A stretch of 64,000 nt of DNA from Flavobacterium sp. HSC-61S13. GTDB lineage: Bacteria; Bacteroidota; Bacteroidia; Flavobacteriales; Flavobacteriaceae. The stretch lies in assembly GCF_024171535.1 (NCBI RefSeq), contig NZ_JALJZV010000010.1, forward strand, positions 62,001 through 126,000, read 5' to 3'. Position 1 is the stretch's first letter. Each line of letters begins with the position of its first letter. Positions 8,368 to 16,846 of this stretch are shown here, piece after piece. A program made the translations under genes and the position numbers. A model generated the notes under the pieces. It worked only from the letters and a program-made list of their open reading frames with translations, ran no database searches and was not told the DNA's origin.

Positions 8368-10104
8368 GTGAGTAAAATAGTCGCAGAACAATTAGTTGAC
8401 ATGTTGATAGAAGCCGGAGTAAAACGGGTTTATGCCGTAACGGGTGATAGTTTAAACCACTTTAATGATGCCATCCGCCGAAGCGGAAAAATCAAATGGA
8501 TACACGTTCGCCACGAAGAAGTGGGTGCCTATGCTGCCGCTGCCGAAGCAGAGTTAGACGGTTTTGCCGTATGCGCCGGTAGTTGCGGTCCTGGACATGT
8601 GCATTTGATCAACGGTTTGTATGATGCTCATCGCTCCCATGTGCCGATGCTCGCCATAGCCTCTACCATCAATACCGATGAAATGGGCATGGACTATTTT
8701 CAAGAAACCAATACCATCAAATTGTTTGACGACTGCAGTTACTACAATCAAATGATCATGACCGCCGAGCAGGCGCCTCGAATTATACAAACCGCTATCC
8801 AACATGCCTTGGGTAAAAAAGGCGTAGCTGTAATTGGCTTACCCGGCGATGTGTCGCAGTTGAAAGCTGTTGAAAGCACTACATCTACGCAGTATTTTAA
8901 CTGTAATCCGGTGATTCGACCTTCGGACTACGAATTACAACAATTGGTTAGCGCCATTGAAAGCAGTGCTAAAATCACTTTGTTTTGCGGTATCGGATCG
9001 GAAAAAGCTCACGATCAGGTGGTGCGACTTGCACAACACCTTAAAGCTCCTGTTGGATATTCGTTTCGCGGTAAAATGAGCATACAACCCAACAATCCCT
9101 ATGAAATTGGCATGACGGGACTACTCGGACAACCTTCGGCCTACCACAGCATGCACGAGTCGGATTTGGTGATTCTTTTAGGTACAGATTTTCCGTATGA
9201 TAAATTTATGCCTACCAACAACAAAATCGTTCAAATCGATACCAGTACCGAACGCCTCGGCAGACGTGCTCAATTGCATTTGGGACTTTGTGGGGATGTT
9301 GCTCATACCATAGAAGCCCTCTTACCGCTGTTGGCAGAAAAAACCGACGACAGCTTTCTCAAAGCCCAATTGGAATTTTACGATAAAGTCAAAGAACACA
9401 AAAACATTTATATCAACGACAACGGATCTGAAGATGCTATTCAACCCGAATACCTCGCGCATATTATCGATAGACTCGCCGATCAAGACGCGATTTTCAC
9501 CGTAGATACAGGGATGACCTGCGTATGGGGTGCGCGATTTATAACCGGAACTGGACAGCGAAAAATGCTCGGATCGTTTAACCACGGTTCTATGGCTAAT
9601 GCCATGCCGATGGCAATTGGAGCAGCACTCGCCCACCCAGAACAACAAATCATCGCCATGTGTGGCGACGGTGGACTTTCGATGTTACTCGGCGATCTAG
9701 CCACTATAAAACAATATAACCTGCCCATCAAAATTATCGTATTTAACAACCGCGCACTGGGCATGGTTAAACTCGAAATGGAAGTCAATGGACTACCCGA
9801 TAATGAAACCGATATGGTCAATCCCGATTTTGGTATGGTAGCCCTAGCGATGGGATTCCCCGGTATCAATATACACAAACCCGAAGACGTACTCGATGCC
9901 GTTAAAAGAGCCTTTATGCACGACGGCCCCATCTTACTCAATGTGTTTACCAATCCGAACGCCTTAGCCATGCCTCCAAAGATGGAATGGGCACAGGTTA
10001 CTGGTATGGCCAAATCCATGACACGACTGATGCTCGGCGGTAAAATGGACGAGGTTCTGGATACGATAAAAACCAACTACAAACACCTCAAAGAAGGTTT
10101 TTAA
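8368..10104 (+). CDS. poxB: Pyruvate:quinone oxidoreductase (pyruvate oxidase)
   Basis: The product has 578 residues and begins at a GTG (SKIVAEQLVDMLIEAGVKRVYAV). It has all three domains of thiamine-diphosphate oxidases. The N-terminal PYR domain contains RHEEVGAYAAAAEAEL and AGSCGPGHVHLINGLYDAHR. The FAD-binding middle includes GMTGLLGQPSAYHSM. The C-terminal PP domain has the ThDP/Mg motif starting GDGG at 433. It matches E. coli PoxB along its length, including GSFNHGSMANAMP. The enzyme decarboxylates pyruvate to acetate and CO2 and passes electrons to membrane quinone. It probably shares a transcript with the OsmC gene. Confidence 0.95.
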   Translation: MSKIVAEQLVDMLIEAGVKRVYAVTGDSLNHFNDAIRRSGKIKWIHVRHEEVGAYAAAAEAELDGFAVCAGSCGPGHVHLINGLYDAHRSHVPMLAIASTINTDEMGMDYFQETNTIKLFDDCSYYNQMIMTAEQAPRIIQTAIQHALGKKGVAVIGLPGDVSQLKAVESTTSTQYFNCNPVIRPSDYELQQLVSAIESSAKITLFCGIGSEKAHDQVVRLAQHLKAPVGYSFRGKMSIQPNNPYEIGMTGLLGQPSAYHSMHESDLVILLGTDFPYDKFMPTNNKIVQIDTSTERLGRRAQLHLGLCGDVAHTIEALLPLLAEKTDDSFLKAQLEFYDKVKEHKNIYINDNGSEDAIQPEYLAHIIDRLADQDAIFTVDTGMTCVWGARFITGTGQRKMLGSFNHGSMANAMPMAIGAALAHPEQQIIAMCGDGGLSMLLGDLATIKQYNLPIKIIVFNNRALGMVKLEMEVNGLPDNETDMVNPDFGMVALAMGFPGINIHKPEDVLDAVKRAFMHDGPILLNVFTNPNALAMPPKMEWAQVTGMAKSMTRLMLGGKMDEVLDTIKTNYKHLKEGF

Positions 10105-10116
10105 TCTTTTTATCTT

Positions 10117-10232
10117 TTAGTCACTTTGTCTAATACTTCTTTAGAAACATTAATCGCTTTGTCTAATAGTTCTTTAGAATATTACTCACTTTGTCTACTA
10201 GTTTTGATGAGTTTTGATCACTTTGTCTAGTA
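10117..10232 (+). repeat. Four-copy 32-33 bp direct repeat with TGTCTA half-sites
   Basis: Four copies of TCRCTTTGTCTANTA begin at 10121, 10154, 10186 and 10218, at spacings of 33, 32 and 32 bp, close to three helical turns. The first copy lies in a partial palindrome, TTAGTCACTTTGTCTAA. The array begins 13 bp after poxB and ends 73 bp before the MFS start. It may be an operator array for the MFS gene or a decaying tandem repeat. Confidence 0.75.
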
Positions 10233-10305
10233 CACTATTATAAGATTTAAACGAATCCGCTTTTGTCATTTACTTTGAATCAATTTTAACTTAATCCCTC
10301 CACTG

Positions 10306-11547
10306 ATGGATCATACTCTTACTAAGTCGCATACCAAATACTACGTGATTGCGTGGGTTTTCGGATTATTGTTTTATTTTTTGGATTATGTAATCCGTTC
10401 GGCACCCGCAGTGATGATACCGGAGCTCTCATCCAATTTTCACGTCAGTTCGATCGGTTTGGTCACTATAGTCGGTACCTACTACTATACCTATTCGATT
10501 TGCAGTTTAATAGCCGGTATGGCCTTAGACCGCTTTGGAGCAAAATACTCGCTGTTTGCGGGAGCTTTTATCTTGGGTCTTGGGTGTTTGCTATTTTTGA
10601 TATCGAGTCAGTTTGCAGGTACTGCAGGTCGTTTACTACAAGGTGCGGGTTGTGCATTTGCCTTTCCCGGTTGTGTGTATCTCGCCAGTAAAGGTTTTTC
10701 TGCCAAATCACTGGCTACCGCCATCGGTTTTACGCAGTGTTTTGGAATGCTCGGCGGCTCAGCAGGACAGTTTATCGTAGGACCCTGGATGGAAAACGGC
10801 ATGGAAATTCATACGTTTTGGTTGTGGTCCGGCCTGTTTACCATTCTCGTTGCGGTGGGATTGTGGTTTGTGATTCCCGCTAATGACGCCAAAGAAATCG
10901 CTAATAACGAAAAAAGACCTAGCTTGCTCGAGCCCTATAAAATTGTATTTAGCAATCCGCAATCGTGGTACTGCGGTATCATATCGGGACTGCTCTTTGC
11001 ACCAACCACCATATTTGCCATGACCTGGGCTGTGGCCTTTTTTCAGAAAGACCTCTCCTTCGATTTTCATACCGCTACGATTGCCAGTGCCATGGTCGCG
11101 TTGGGATGGGTATTCGGATGTCCAATACTGGGTTATTTTACCGATAAAATCGGACGTAGAAAACCGATACTGCGCCTCGGTGCGCTTATCATGATCGCAA
11201 GTTTAGTACTGCTGCTCTACTTCCCCGATCTGATACCCGCTAAAGTCAGTATGTTTATGATGGGAATCGGTTCCGGTGCTGCAATGATTCCGTATTCCAT
11301 CATCAAAGAAGCCAATCCCGATTTCGTCAAAGGCAGCGCAACCGGTGCCATCAACTTTATTACTTTTGGAGTGACCACCTTGGTAAGTCCGGTATTTAGT
11401 CGACTTTTTGGACGAAGTTTAGAAAATACTGCCGATAAAATCCAACACTTTCAACAAGCCGGTATGTTCTGGATTGTAGGTATAGCCATAGCTATAGGGA
11501 TTAGTTTTTTATTGAAGGAAACGGGGATGAAAAGCAAACAGATATAA
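10306..11547 (+). CDS. MFS transporter (organic-anion/sugar-acid type)
   Basis: The product has 413 residues and twelve predicted membrane helices. The MFS signature between helices 2 and 3 reads GMALDRFGAKYSL, and its second-half counterpart is GYFTDKIGRRKPILRLG. The start YYVIAWVFGLLFYFLDYVIRSAP resembles anion:cation symporters such as the ExuT/GudP group (D-galactonate, glucarate or phosphate esters). No enzyme for such a substrate is adjacent. The nearest gene is poxB, so a monocarboxylate or dicarboxylate is possible. The substrate is not determined. Confidence 0.85.
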   Translation: MDHTLTKSHTKYYVIAWVFGLLFYFLDYVIRSAPAVMIPELSSNFHVSSIGLVTIVGTYYYTYSICSLIAGMALDRFGAKYSLFAGAFILGLGCLLFLISSQFAGTAGRLLQGAGCAFAFPGCVYLASKGFSAKSLATAIGFTQCFGMLGGSAGQFIVGPWMENGMEIHTFWLWSGLFTILVAVGLWFVIPANDAKEIANNEKRPSLLEPYKIVFSNPQSWYCGIISGLLFAPTTIFAMTWAVAFFQKDLSFDFHTATIASAMVALGWVFGCPILGYFTDKIGRRKPILRLGALIMIASLVLLLYFPDLIPAKVSMFMMGIGSGAAMIPYSIIKEANPDFVKGSATGAINFITFGVTTLVSPVFSRLFGRSLENTADKIQHFQQAGMFWIVGIAIAIGISFLLKETGMKSKQI

Positions 11548-11700
11548 GGAGACAAAAAACCAAAACCAAGGCGCTAGGTTATTTGATTCCATCTGTTTAG
11601 GTGCAACAATACAGCTAAAAGTCTAAGGCCGCAAAAATGTGTAATATATTAAAAATCAAATAGTAGTCTACTGCGACAAAAAATAAGTGGATTTCTAAAA

Positions 11701-12804
11701 TCAAGAGCTAAAATTCAATTCATAACGAACGGATCGACCAGCACCAATAGAAGTGAAAATTTGTTTTTCTACTAAATCTATTAAATCTCTGGTTGCAGTA
11801 GCTTTTGAAATCTTAGTAATGGAAATATACTTTCTGGCTGTCATACCGCCATCAAAACCCGCTATACCTTGATCAAATATCTTTAGTACTACTTTATATT
11901 GTCGTTCGTTTAGCTGTAACTTTTTTTGATCTAAAAAATGTGCTTTTTTAATCGTAAAGGCTATTATTTTCTTTGTTAACTTTTGAGACTCTAAAATGGT
12001 TTGTGAAAAATACCATATCCAATCCGTAATCTCCAATGACTTTTGAGCTGTTTTTAAGGCGTTATAATACTTTTTTTTATCTTTTTCAATCATACTCGAC
12101 AAACTCATAATCAAAGGACGTTGAAAAGATTCTCCCAAACATTTTTCAGCTAAGGCTCTACCTATTCTACCGTTACCGTCTTCAAAAGGATGTATGGATT
12201 CAAAATACAAATGTGTAATGGCTGTTTTGATTAAAATACCTTTTATATCCAATACAGTTACATCAAATTGCCTGTACCACTCCACAAATTGTCTCATCTC
12301 TTCAGCCAATCGATTGGAAGGAGGGGCCTCGAAATGGATTTGTTCTTGTCCATAACGACCACTAACAATGACCATAGGTTCCTCTCCTTGTCTATATTGT
12401 CCCGATTGAATGCGCTTCGAATTGCCAAACAAGGTCTGGTGCCAATCTTTGATAAGCTGTTCGGACAACACTGCTTTATAATCTTTGTGCACCAATACCA
12501 TCAATTCCCCAATTCCTCGGGCATTTTTATCTTTAATATTTAAAGCCGATGTGACATCGATTCGGTTCTTAATCGACGATATGATATCTTGACGGCTGTA
12601 ATACTCCCCCTCAATTTCAGAAGTTTTAAGAGCCTCATCAATCATAAATTGAAGTATGGTTTCCTGACGAATATCTTCAGATAAATTTTCAATCATCCCT
12701 TTAATTTCGCCAATTTCTAAGGCAAACTCCAAGATAATTTGATCTATAACAGCTGCATTATAATCAAATTTTGCCCATTCTTTATGTTGCCAATTGTATT
12801 GCAT
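11701..12804 (-). CDS. Fic-domain protein with DUF4172 N-terminus and winged-helix C-terminus
   Basis: The product has 367 residues from the ATG at 12804 (MQYNWQHKEWAKFDYN, the usual DUF4172 start); the longer frame needs a TTG. The Fic motif HPFEDGNGRIGR starts at about residue 205 with all catalytic residues. An N-terminal inhibitory helix T-S-E-I-E-G (about 61-66) matches (S/T)xxxE(G/N), so it is a class II, self-inhibited Fic AMP-transferase. The C-terminal 75 residues form a winged helix (SITKISKATATRDLIDLVEK). Targets are unknown. No antitoxin gene is adjacent, in keeping with internal inhibition. An unusual 18-bp-arm palindrome abuts its promoter. Confidence 0.9.
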   Translation of the reverse strand: MQYNWQHKEWAKFDYNAAVIDQIILEFALEIGEIKGMIENLSEDIRQETILQFMIDEALKTSEIEGEYYSRQDIISSIKNRIDVTSALNIKDKNARGIGELMVLVHKDYKAVLSEQLIKDWHQTLFGNSKRIQSGQYRQGEEPMVIVSGRYGQEQIHFEAPPSNRLAEEMRQFVEWYRQFDVTVLDIKGILIKTAITHLYFESIHPFEDGNGRIGRALAEKCLGESFQRPLIMSLSSMIEKDKKKYYNALKTAQKSLEITDWIWYFSQTILESQKLTKKIIAFTIKKAHFLDQKKLQLNERQYKVVLKIFDQGIAGFDGGMTARKYISITKISKATATRDLIDLVEKQIFTSIGAGRSVRYELNFSS

Positions 12805-12830
12805 AAGCCGATTAAATTTCTTAAACAAAT

Positions 12831-12838
12831 CAAATATA
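12831..12838 (-). promoter_or_regulatory. -7 promoter element (TATATTTG) for the Fic gene
   Basis: On the minus strand this exactly matches TANNTTTG, 26 bp before the chosen ATG at 12804. It supports that start, because the longer frame would begin inside or next to the promoter. Confidence 0.6.
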
Positions 12839-12841
12839 CAT

Positions 12842-12882
12842 AAAAAATGAGCCGATTAAGTGATTTAATCGGCTCATTTTTT
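12842..12882. terminator. 18-bp-arm inverted repeat, bidirectional terminator or operator
   Basis: The arms 842-859 and 865-882 of the 12-kb block (AAAAAATGAGCCGATTAA and its complement) pair perfectly around the loop GTGAT. A/T runs on both sides give U-tracts in both directions. It lies immediately upstream of the Fic -7 element, where a -33 element would be. It can insulate the promoter or serve as a repressor site. Confidence 0.75.
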
Positions 12883-13201
12883 TACTCGATTTAGTTTCTT
12901 CTGGCAATAGTGCTTTCCCTCTAAGGATATAAAGCTGGGAAACACTAATCAAATGCAAACTACTATCTCCTTTTACTTTTAATATCATAGGCCATATAAA
13001 AAACTTGTCTCGTATAGTGCATAGATTTCCCATCGATAAAAAGAGATATATGCATAAATAATTCCGATATCAAATATGGCATTGCTGTTTCTTATATATT
13101 TTTCAAAGCTTACTTTTAATTCCTAGACTTCATCGCAATTTTTCACTTGTCTACTACGAGCTCTTATATTTTGACTTAGTAAAGAATTAAAAATAATAAC
13201 A
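12883..13201. other. Non-coding stretch upstream of the Fic gene
   Basis: No convincing gene is seen. A 67-codon minus-strand frame (12830-13033) runs through the hairpin and is judged spurious. A CACTTGTCTACT sequence near 13146 resembles the TGTCTA half-sites found elsewhere in this window. Confidence 0.4.
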
Positions 13202-13342
13202 TTAGTAAACTTTTGTTACTCTTACAACCTCCAATTCGTTCAATCGCTTTACGAAATGTTCAAATTGTTCGTCCGAAAAACACCAAACAACTTTAGCATT
13301 ATTGTAAATCACTTTACCTTTATAAAACAATAAAATGTACAT
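13202..13342 (-). CDS. Small protein of 46 residues
   Basis: This ATG-started frame is too short for usual ORF cut-offs. It begins MYILLFYKGKVIYNNAKVVW, contains WCFSDEQFEHFVKRLNELEV and ends in KVY. A stop codon lies two codons upstream, so the start is fixed. An amphipathic helix (EQFEHFVKRLNEL) between two beta-like stretches suggests a folded mini-protein. It begins 46 bp after the stop of the DUF1801 gene on the same strand and may share its transcript. The family is not recognised. Confidence 0.5.
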   Translation of the reverse strand: MYILLFYKGKVIYNNAKVVWCFSDEQFEHFVKRLNELEVVRVTKVY

Positions 13343-13388
13343 CAACTACACAAACAACAAACTATCAAGACTTCTTTTATAGCGTACT

Positions 13389-13775
13389 TCATAAATTGAT
13401 TTGATTATTTTTTTTATGCTTCGCCAACTCTGAATTATAATACGCCAAGAGCTGTGCTATTATATTTTCTACTAATGCAAAGGGAATGTCTACATGTGGA
13501 TTTATTCTTAAAATTTTCATACGCGATCGCGTACCTATTTCCAATTCAGGATTGTTTAACAAACTTCCCTCAACAAACAAGATATAGGGTTCTGTGGTTT
13601 TTTTATCAATCCACAAATAACAGATAGCCTTTTTAGCATACACAAAACAAGGCATTCCGTATTTTAGTGTCTCGGAAATTTGCACATGCTGATTTAGAAT
13701 AATACTACGTAGTGCCAACAGACAACTGTTGTTGGGTTCTTGCTGACGCAGAAAAAAATTTTGATGCTCGTTCAT
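13389..13775 (-). CDS. DUF1801 (YdhG-like) domain protein
   Basis: The product has 128 residues. The YdhG/DUF1801 fold is recognised from LRSIILNQHVQISETLKYGMPCFVY and CYLWIDKK, followed by the usual C-terminal helix (ENIIAQLLAYYNSEL). Family members are small iron-chaperone-like or frataxin-like cytoplasmic proteins of uncertain role. The gene is monocistronic or coupled to the small frame behind it. The family call is fair and the function is unknown. Confidence 0.75.
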   Translation of the reverse strand: MNEHQNFFLRQQEPNNSCLLALRSIILNQHVQISETLKYGMPCFVYAKKAICYLWIDKKTTEPYILFVEGSLLNNPELEIGTRSRMKILRINPHVDIPFALVENIIAQLLAYYNSELAKHKKNNQINL

Positions 13776-13917
13776 TTTTTGGAGGCTTTACAATCCTAAA
13801 TCCCTCTTAAGTAAATATAATAAAAATCTTGTTTTTACACAAAAGAAATGCATTAAGAATGGTCCTTATAGGTATAAAATGACAGCTATTTATACAACCA
13901 CCTTTTCATCATTTTAT

Positions 13918-14931
13918 TTAATTAGTTCGCAAAAAATAGCTTGGACTATAACCAAAGCGTTTTTTAAAGGCAACTGAAAAGTGGTTATAATGTTTGTATC
14001 CAACCTGATGAGCCAAAGCTTCAATCGTCAGCGTATCAGCAGCGGTTGTGGTCAACAGTCGATAGGCCTCCATCATCCGCCCCTCTACCACAAATTCATG
14101 AATGGTGGTTCCAAATAAGTGTTTAAATCCCGCCTGTAACTTGGTTCGATTCATAGCCGTGAGCTGAGCCAATTCTTCCAAGGCATAATTGGTGGAAAAG
14201 TTTTTACTCAAAATCTCGTAGAGTGCATACAAGCGTTCGCGATCACCCGCTGTTATGGAAACCGATTTGGACCGCTGTACAACAGCATTGGCCTGCTGAA
14301 GTTGCAGCCCCAACAACATCAATATTTTACCCTCGATATGGAGTCGCTTGACTTGCCCAACATAGGGACAATGATAAATCTCGTGAATCACACGCTGCAT
14401 CTGAGGATTAATGCGATGGCTCTGACCACCCAATACAACTGCCTGCTGACGGTCAATCGCTTTTAAAAATTGCTCTGAGGTTTTGCAATTCGCAATAAGG
14501 TTTCGATTCAGCCAACTTACGGCCACTTCGATTTCCAAACTCAGCGCAGGTTTGCAAGCTGGATCTGCCAAACGACCGTCGAGTTGAGGCACATAAAAAA
14601 AAGTAAATTGCCCCCCTACTGTATGCAAGGATTTTTCCTTTTTATCGCGAGGTTGATAAGAGGCAGCACCACCAGAAATTTCAAAGTGCATTTGCATATA
14701 GGAACCGTCGGATTTAACCGTAGTCTCCAGGGCTTCGTCTTGGGATCGTTTGAAAAAACTGAGGTGTAAGCCTTCGACCTGCAACTGCTTTTGGTGTTGC
14801 ACAAAACCACACTCGGAGATCAAGTCCTCCGATTCTAAAAGATTTTGTCCCAAAGGCAATGAATATCCCGCCGATCGCTGCAGTACCCGATTACCCGATG
14901 GGTATCGTTCATTTGTGATTTCGATTGTCAT
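13918..14931 (-). CDS. AraC-family regulator (PchR-like)
   Basis: The product has 337 residues. An N-terminal sensory domain (about 1-225) contains the stretch SYMQMHFEISGGAASYQ, typical of PchR-like regulators that sense siderophores. Two AraC helix-turn-helix motifs follow in the last 100 residues (ALEELAQLTAMNRTKLQAGF and IEALAHQVGYKHYNHFSVAF, then KKRFGYSPSYFLR). It diverges from the cupin gene and lies 750 bp from the TonB receptor/PepSY genes. A role in switching on that uptake group is plausible but inferred from neighbourhood only. Confidence 0.85.
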   Translation of the reverse strand: MTIEITNERYPSGNRVLQRSAGYSLPLGQNLLESEDLISECGFVQHQKQLQVEGLHLSFFKRSQDEALETTVKSDGSYMQMHFEISGGAASYQPRDKKEKSLHTVGGQFTFFYVPQLDGRLADPACKPALSLEIEVAVSWLNRNLIANCKTSEQFLKAIDRQQAVVLGGQSHRINPQMQRVIHEIYHCPYVGQVKRLHIEGKILMLLGLQLQQANAVVQRSKSVSITAGDRERLYALYEILSKNFSTNYALEELAQLTAMNRTKLQAGFKHLFGTTIHEFVVEGRMMEAYRLLTTTAADTLTIEALAHQVGYKHYNHFSVAFKKRFGYSPSYFLRTN

Positions 14932-15033
14932 TTCAGGTTGTTAAATTCTCAGGTTATTTGTCCGACAATTCACCTCTTTCAAAAGAATGCAGTTATCGTA
15001 TAACTTCCTGCTTTTATCATATACAAAGATAGG

Positions 15034-15041
15034 TAACTTTG
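15034..15041 (+). promoter_or_regulatory. -7 promoter element (TAACTTTG) for the cupin gene
   Basis: This is an exact TANNTTTG match 94 bp before the chosen ATG at 15135. The transcript would start inside the longer open frame, which argues against the upstream start at 15039. Confidence 0.55.
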
Positions 15042-15134
15042 CGTTATTATTTAAACCGAATCCAAATAAGCACATCAACGACTAGCCGCTTGCGGTTGGA
15101 ACTGCAAGCCGATTCACTCCTAATCCATCCTATT

Positions 15135-15443
15135 ATGAACATTGAAAAAATCAATTTACAATTAGAATCCGAAAATCTAAAAGCCTTTTGGCAATTAAAA
15201 TCACTGGGAAAAATCAATAATCACGAAGTGCAGTTGATCAAATTACAAGGAGAATACGAATGGCATACTCATGAAGAAGAAGATAAATTATTCTTTGTTG
15301 TAGACGGTATTTTAGAGTTGCATTTTCGCGATCAAATCATTGAACTGCGTAAAAATGAATGTATCGTAGTACCTAAAGGTGTTGAAAACAAACCCGTCGC
15401 TAAGGATGAAGCTACCCTAATGATTTTCGAACCGCAACGATAA
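15135..15443 (+). CDS. Single-domain cupin protein
   Basis: The product has 102 residues from the ATG at 15135 (MNIEKINLQLESENLKAFWQ); the upstream extension has poor composition and overlaps the promoter. The cupin core has the metal-site pattern EYEWHTHEEEDKLFFVVDG (H-x-H then E), followed by ELRKNECIVVPKGVENKP. Small cupins of this kind bind a metal and act as isomerases, dioxygenases or plain binding proteins; the reaction cannot be assigned. It is divergent from the AraC regulator and may be its target. Confidence 0.85.
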   Translation: MNIEKINLQLESENLKAFWQLKSLGKINNHEVQLIKLQGEYEWHTHEEEDKLFFVVDGILELHFRDQIIELRKNECIVVPKGVENKPVAKDEATLMIFEPQR

Positions 15444-15452
15444 AATCAATCG

Positions 15453-15495
15453 TTGTTTACAATTGTTTACAAATCGATACCCACTTTGTTTACAA
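15453..15495. repeat. Three copies of the palindrome TTGTTTACAA
   Basis: Copies lie at 15453-15462, 15463-15472 and 15486-15495. Each is TTGT-TT-ACAA, symmetric except for the central pair. They begin 10 bp after the cupin stop, between convergent genes, so no promoter is evident downstream. Confidence 0.6.
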
Positions 15496-15578
15496 TCCTA
15501 TCATCGCTCTAAATCAACGAATTAAGAAGTCTTTTTTGTAAGGTAAAACGCACAAAAAAACCCATGTTATTGTTTAGA

Positions 15579-15624
15579 TAAAAACCAATAAACCATTGAT
15601 TATCATTTTGTTTATTGGTTTTTA
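15579..15624. terminator. Bidirectional terminator
   Basis: The stem TAAAAACCAATAAAC (15579-15593) pairs with GTTTATTGGTTTTTA (15610-15624). It lies between the convergent cupin and PepSY genes and serves both. Confidence 0.85.
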
Positions 15625-15683
15625 AAATAGTTATATTTTTGAAGGGTGCCGATTTTTTTTTTAGCGTTCTTAAATCGATAGAA

Positions 15684-16844
15684 TTAGCAGAGTTTCTTCT
15701 TTTTTCCCTTCTTTTTACCTTTGTTTAACCAGATAATAAATCCGGTTAACGGCAGTGAAGCGCAGACCAAAGCCATAATAAAAGTAATTATTTTGGTATA
15801 AATACCTCCATAACTGCCCACGTGTAAATCGTAATTCATCGACGACAGGCGGTCGCCCAAAGGTTGTGAATGCGACCTTTTAATGTTTTGTATACCGCCC
15901 GTTTCTTTTTCAAAATAATACCATACAAACACACCACTTCTGTCTTTGTTTAAGCGAACCTGTATATCCTGAATGGCTTCTTTAGGTTTGAGGCGAATGG
16001 CCATCATATCTGCCGTGGGATGTTGAGACAGGGCGTAATTCAAAGCAGTATCCAACAAATTATCGCGTTTTGGAGTAAAGGGTATTTTTCCGAAATTTGG
16101 TGTGGGCGATGACACAGTGCTAAACGAATTAAAGCCGTTGACATAGATCTTTTTCACGGCAGGAAATGCAAATACCAATCCCGTTAATGCGAACAAAAGC
16201 GCAAAACACAAGGCATAGATTCCCAAAATATTGTGCAAATCGTAGTTTAAACGTTTTCTATTGACCTTGAAATCAAAACGAAAACTGCGTTTCAAGGTTT
16301 TGCCTTTCCACTTTTTGGGCCACCATAAGACCAAGCCCGTAAGGAGAATGACCGCAAACAAGGCCGTGGCTGTACCAACAACAAGGCTCCCTACCTTCTT
16401 TCCCAACAGCAAATTCATGTGCAGTTGCAATACCAACTGAAAGAACTCGTTTTTACTGTCTTCTACCGCTTGTACTTCTCCGGTATATGGATTGACAAAA
16501 ACCCTTTTGTAGTAGGTGTAATAAGCCCAATGTCCAACAGCGTTTTCATTGGTTTTCGACGCTCTAAAAACCCAGGTTCTATCTTTGGCAGGAAACAAAT
16601 CTACCCGCGATATTTTTTCGCCTTTTGCCAGAGCCAATTGTGCGTCTGCTTGCAGCACACTTAATGGAAGCGGCGTTCTATTAAGTGTGCTGTCGGTGTT
16701 GGTAAAATATTTTTCGGGATAAACCTGCAGTTTTAACTCGTCGTGAAACACGTAAATACAGCCCGTAATACTCACTATAAAAACGATGATTCCACTGAGC
16801 AGTCCCAACCATTTGTGAAACCAAAGAATTTGTTTTTTAAGCAT
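15684..16844 (-). CDS. PepSY-associated membrane protein (iron-uptake linked)
   Basis: The product has 386 residues with the PepSY-TM layout. Helix 1 (FHKWLGLLSGIIVFIVSITGCIYVF) is followed by a periplasmic PepSY region, a pair of helices around 150-220 (AVILLTGLVLWWPKKWKGK; DLHNILGIYALCFALLFALTG), a second PepSY region, and a last helix before a lysine-rich tail (GKKKGKKKK). Members sit beside siderophore receptors and are thought to reduce or release iron from ferric chelates at the inner membrane. It starts 2 bp after the TonB receptor stop, so the two are one operon. Confidence 0.88.
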   Translation of the reverse strand: MLKKQILWFHKWLGLLSGIIVFIVSITGCIYVFHDELKLQVYPEKYFTNTDSTLNRTPLPLSVLQADAQLALAKGEKISRVDLFPAKDRTWVFRASKTNENAVGHWAYYTYYKRVFVNPYTGEVQAVEDSKNEFFQLVLQLHMNLLLGKKVGSLVVGTATALFAVILLTGLVLWWPKKWKGKTLKRSFRFDFKVNRKRLNYDLHNILGIYALCFALLFALTGLVFAFPAVKKIYVNGFNSFSTVSSPTPNFGKIPFTPKRDNLLDTALNYALSQHPTADMMAIRLKPKEAIQDIQVRLNKDRSGVFVWYYFEKETGGIQNIKRSHSQPLGDRLSSMNYDLHVGSYGGIYTKIITFIMALVCASLPLTGFIIWLNKGKKKGKKKKLC

Positions 16845-16846
16845 GC

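Noticed and set aside
9483..10076. 197-codon minus-strand frame inside poxB
   Set aside because: Antisense shadow of a well-conserved gene.
11701..12804. Fic gene as half of a toxin-antitoxin pair
   Set aside because: The inhibitory (S/T)xxxE(G/N) helix is inside the protein (class II), and no separate antitoxin frame is present.
12830..13033. 67-codon minus-strand frame upstream of the Fic gene
   Set aside because: Runs through the long palindrome and the Fic promoter; the sequence resembles no family I know.
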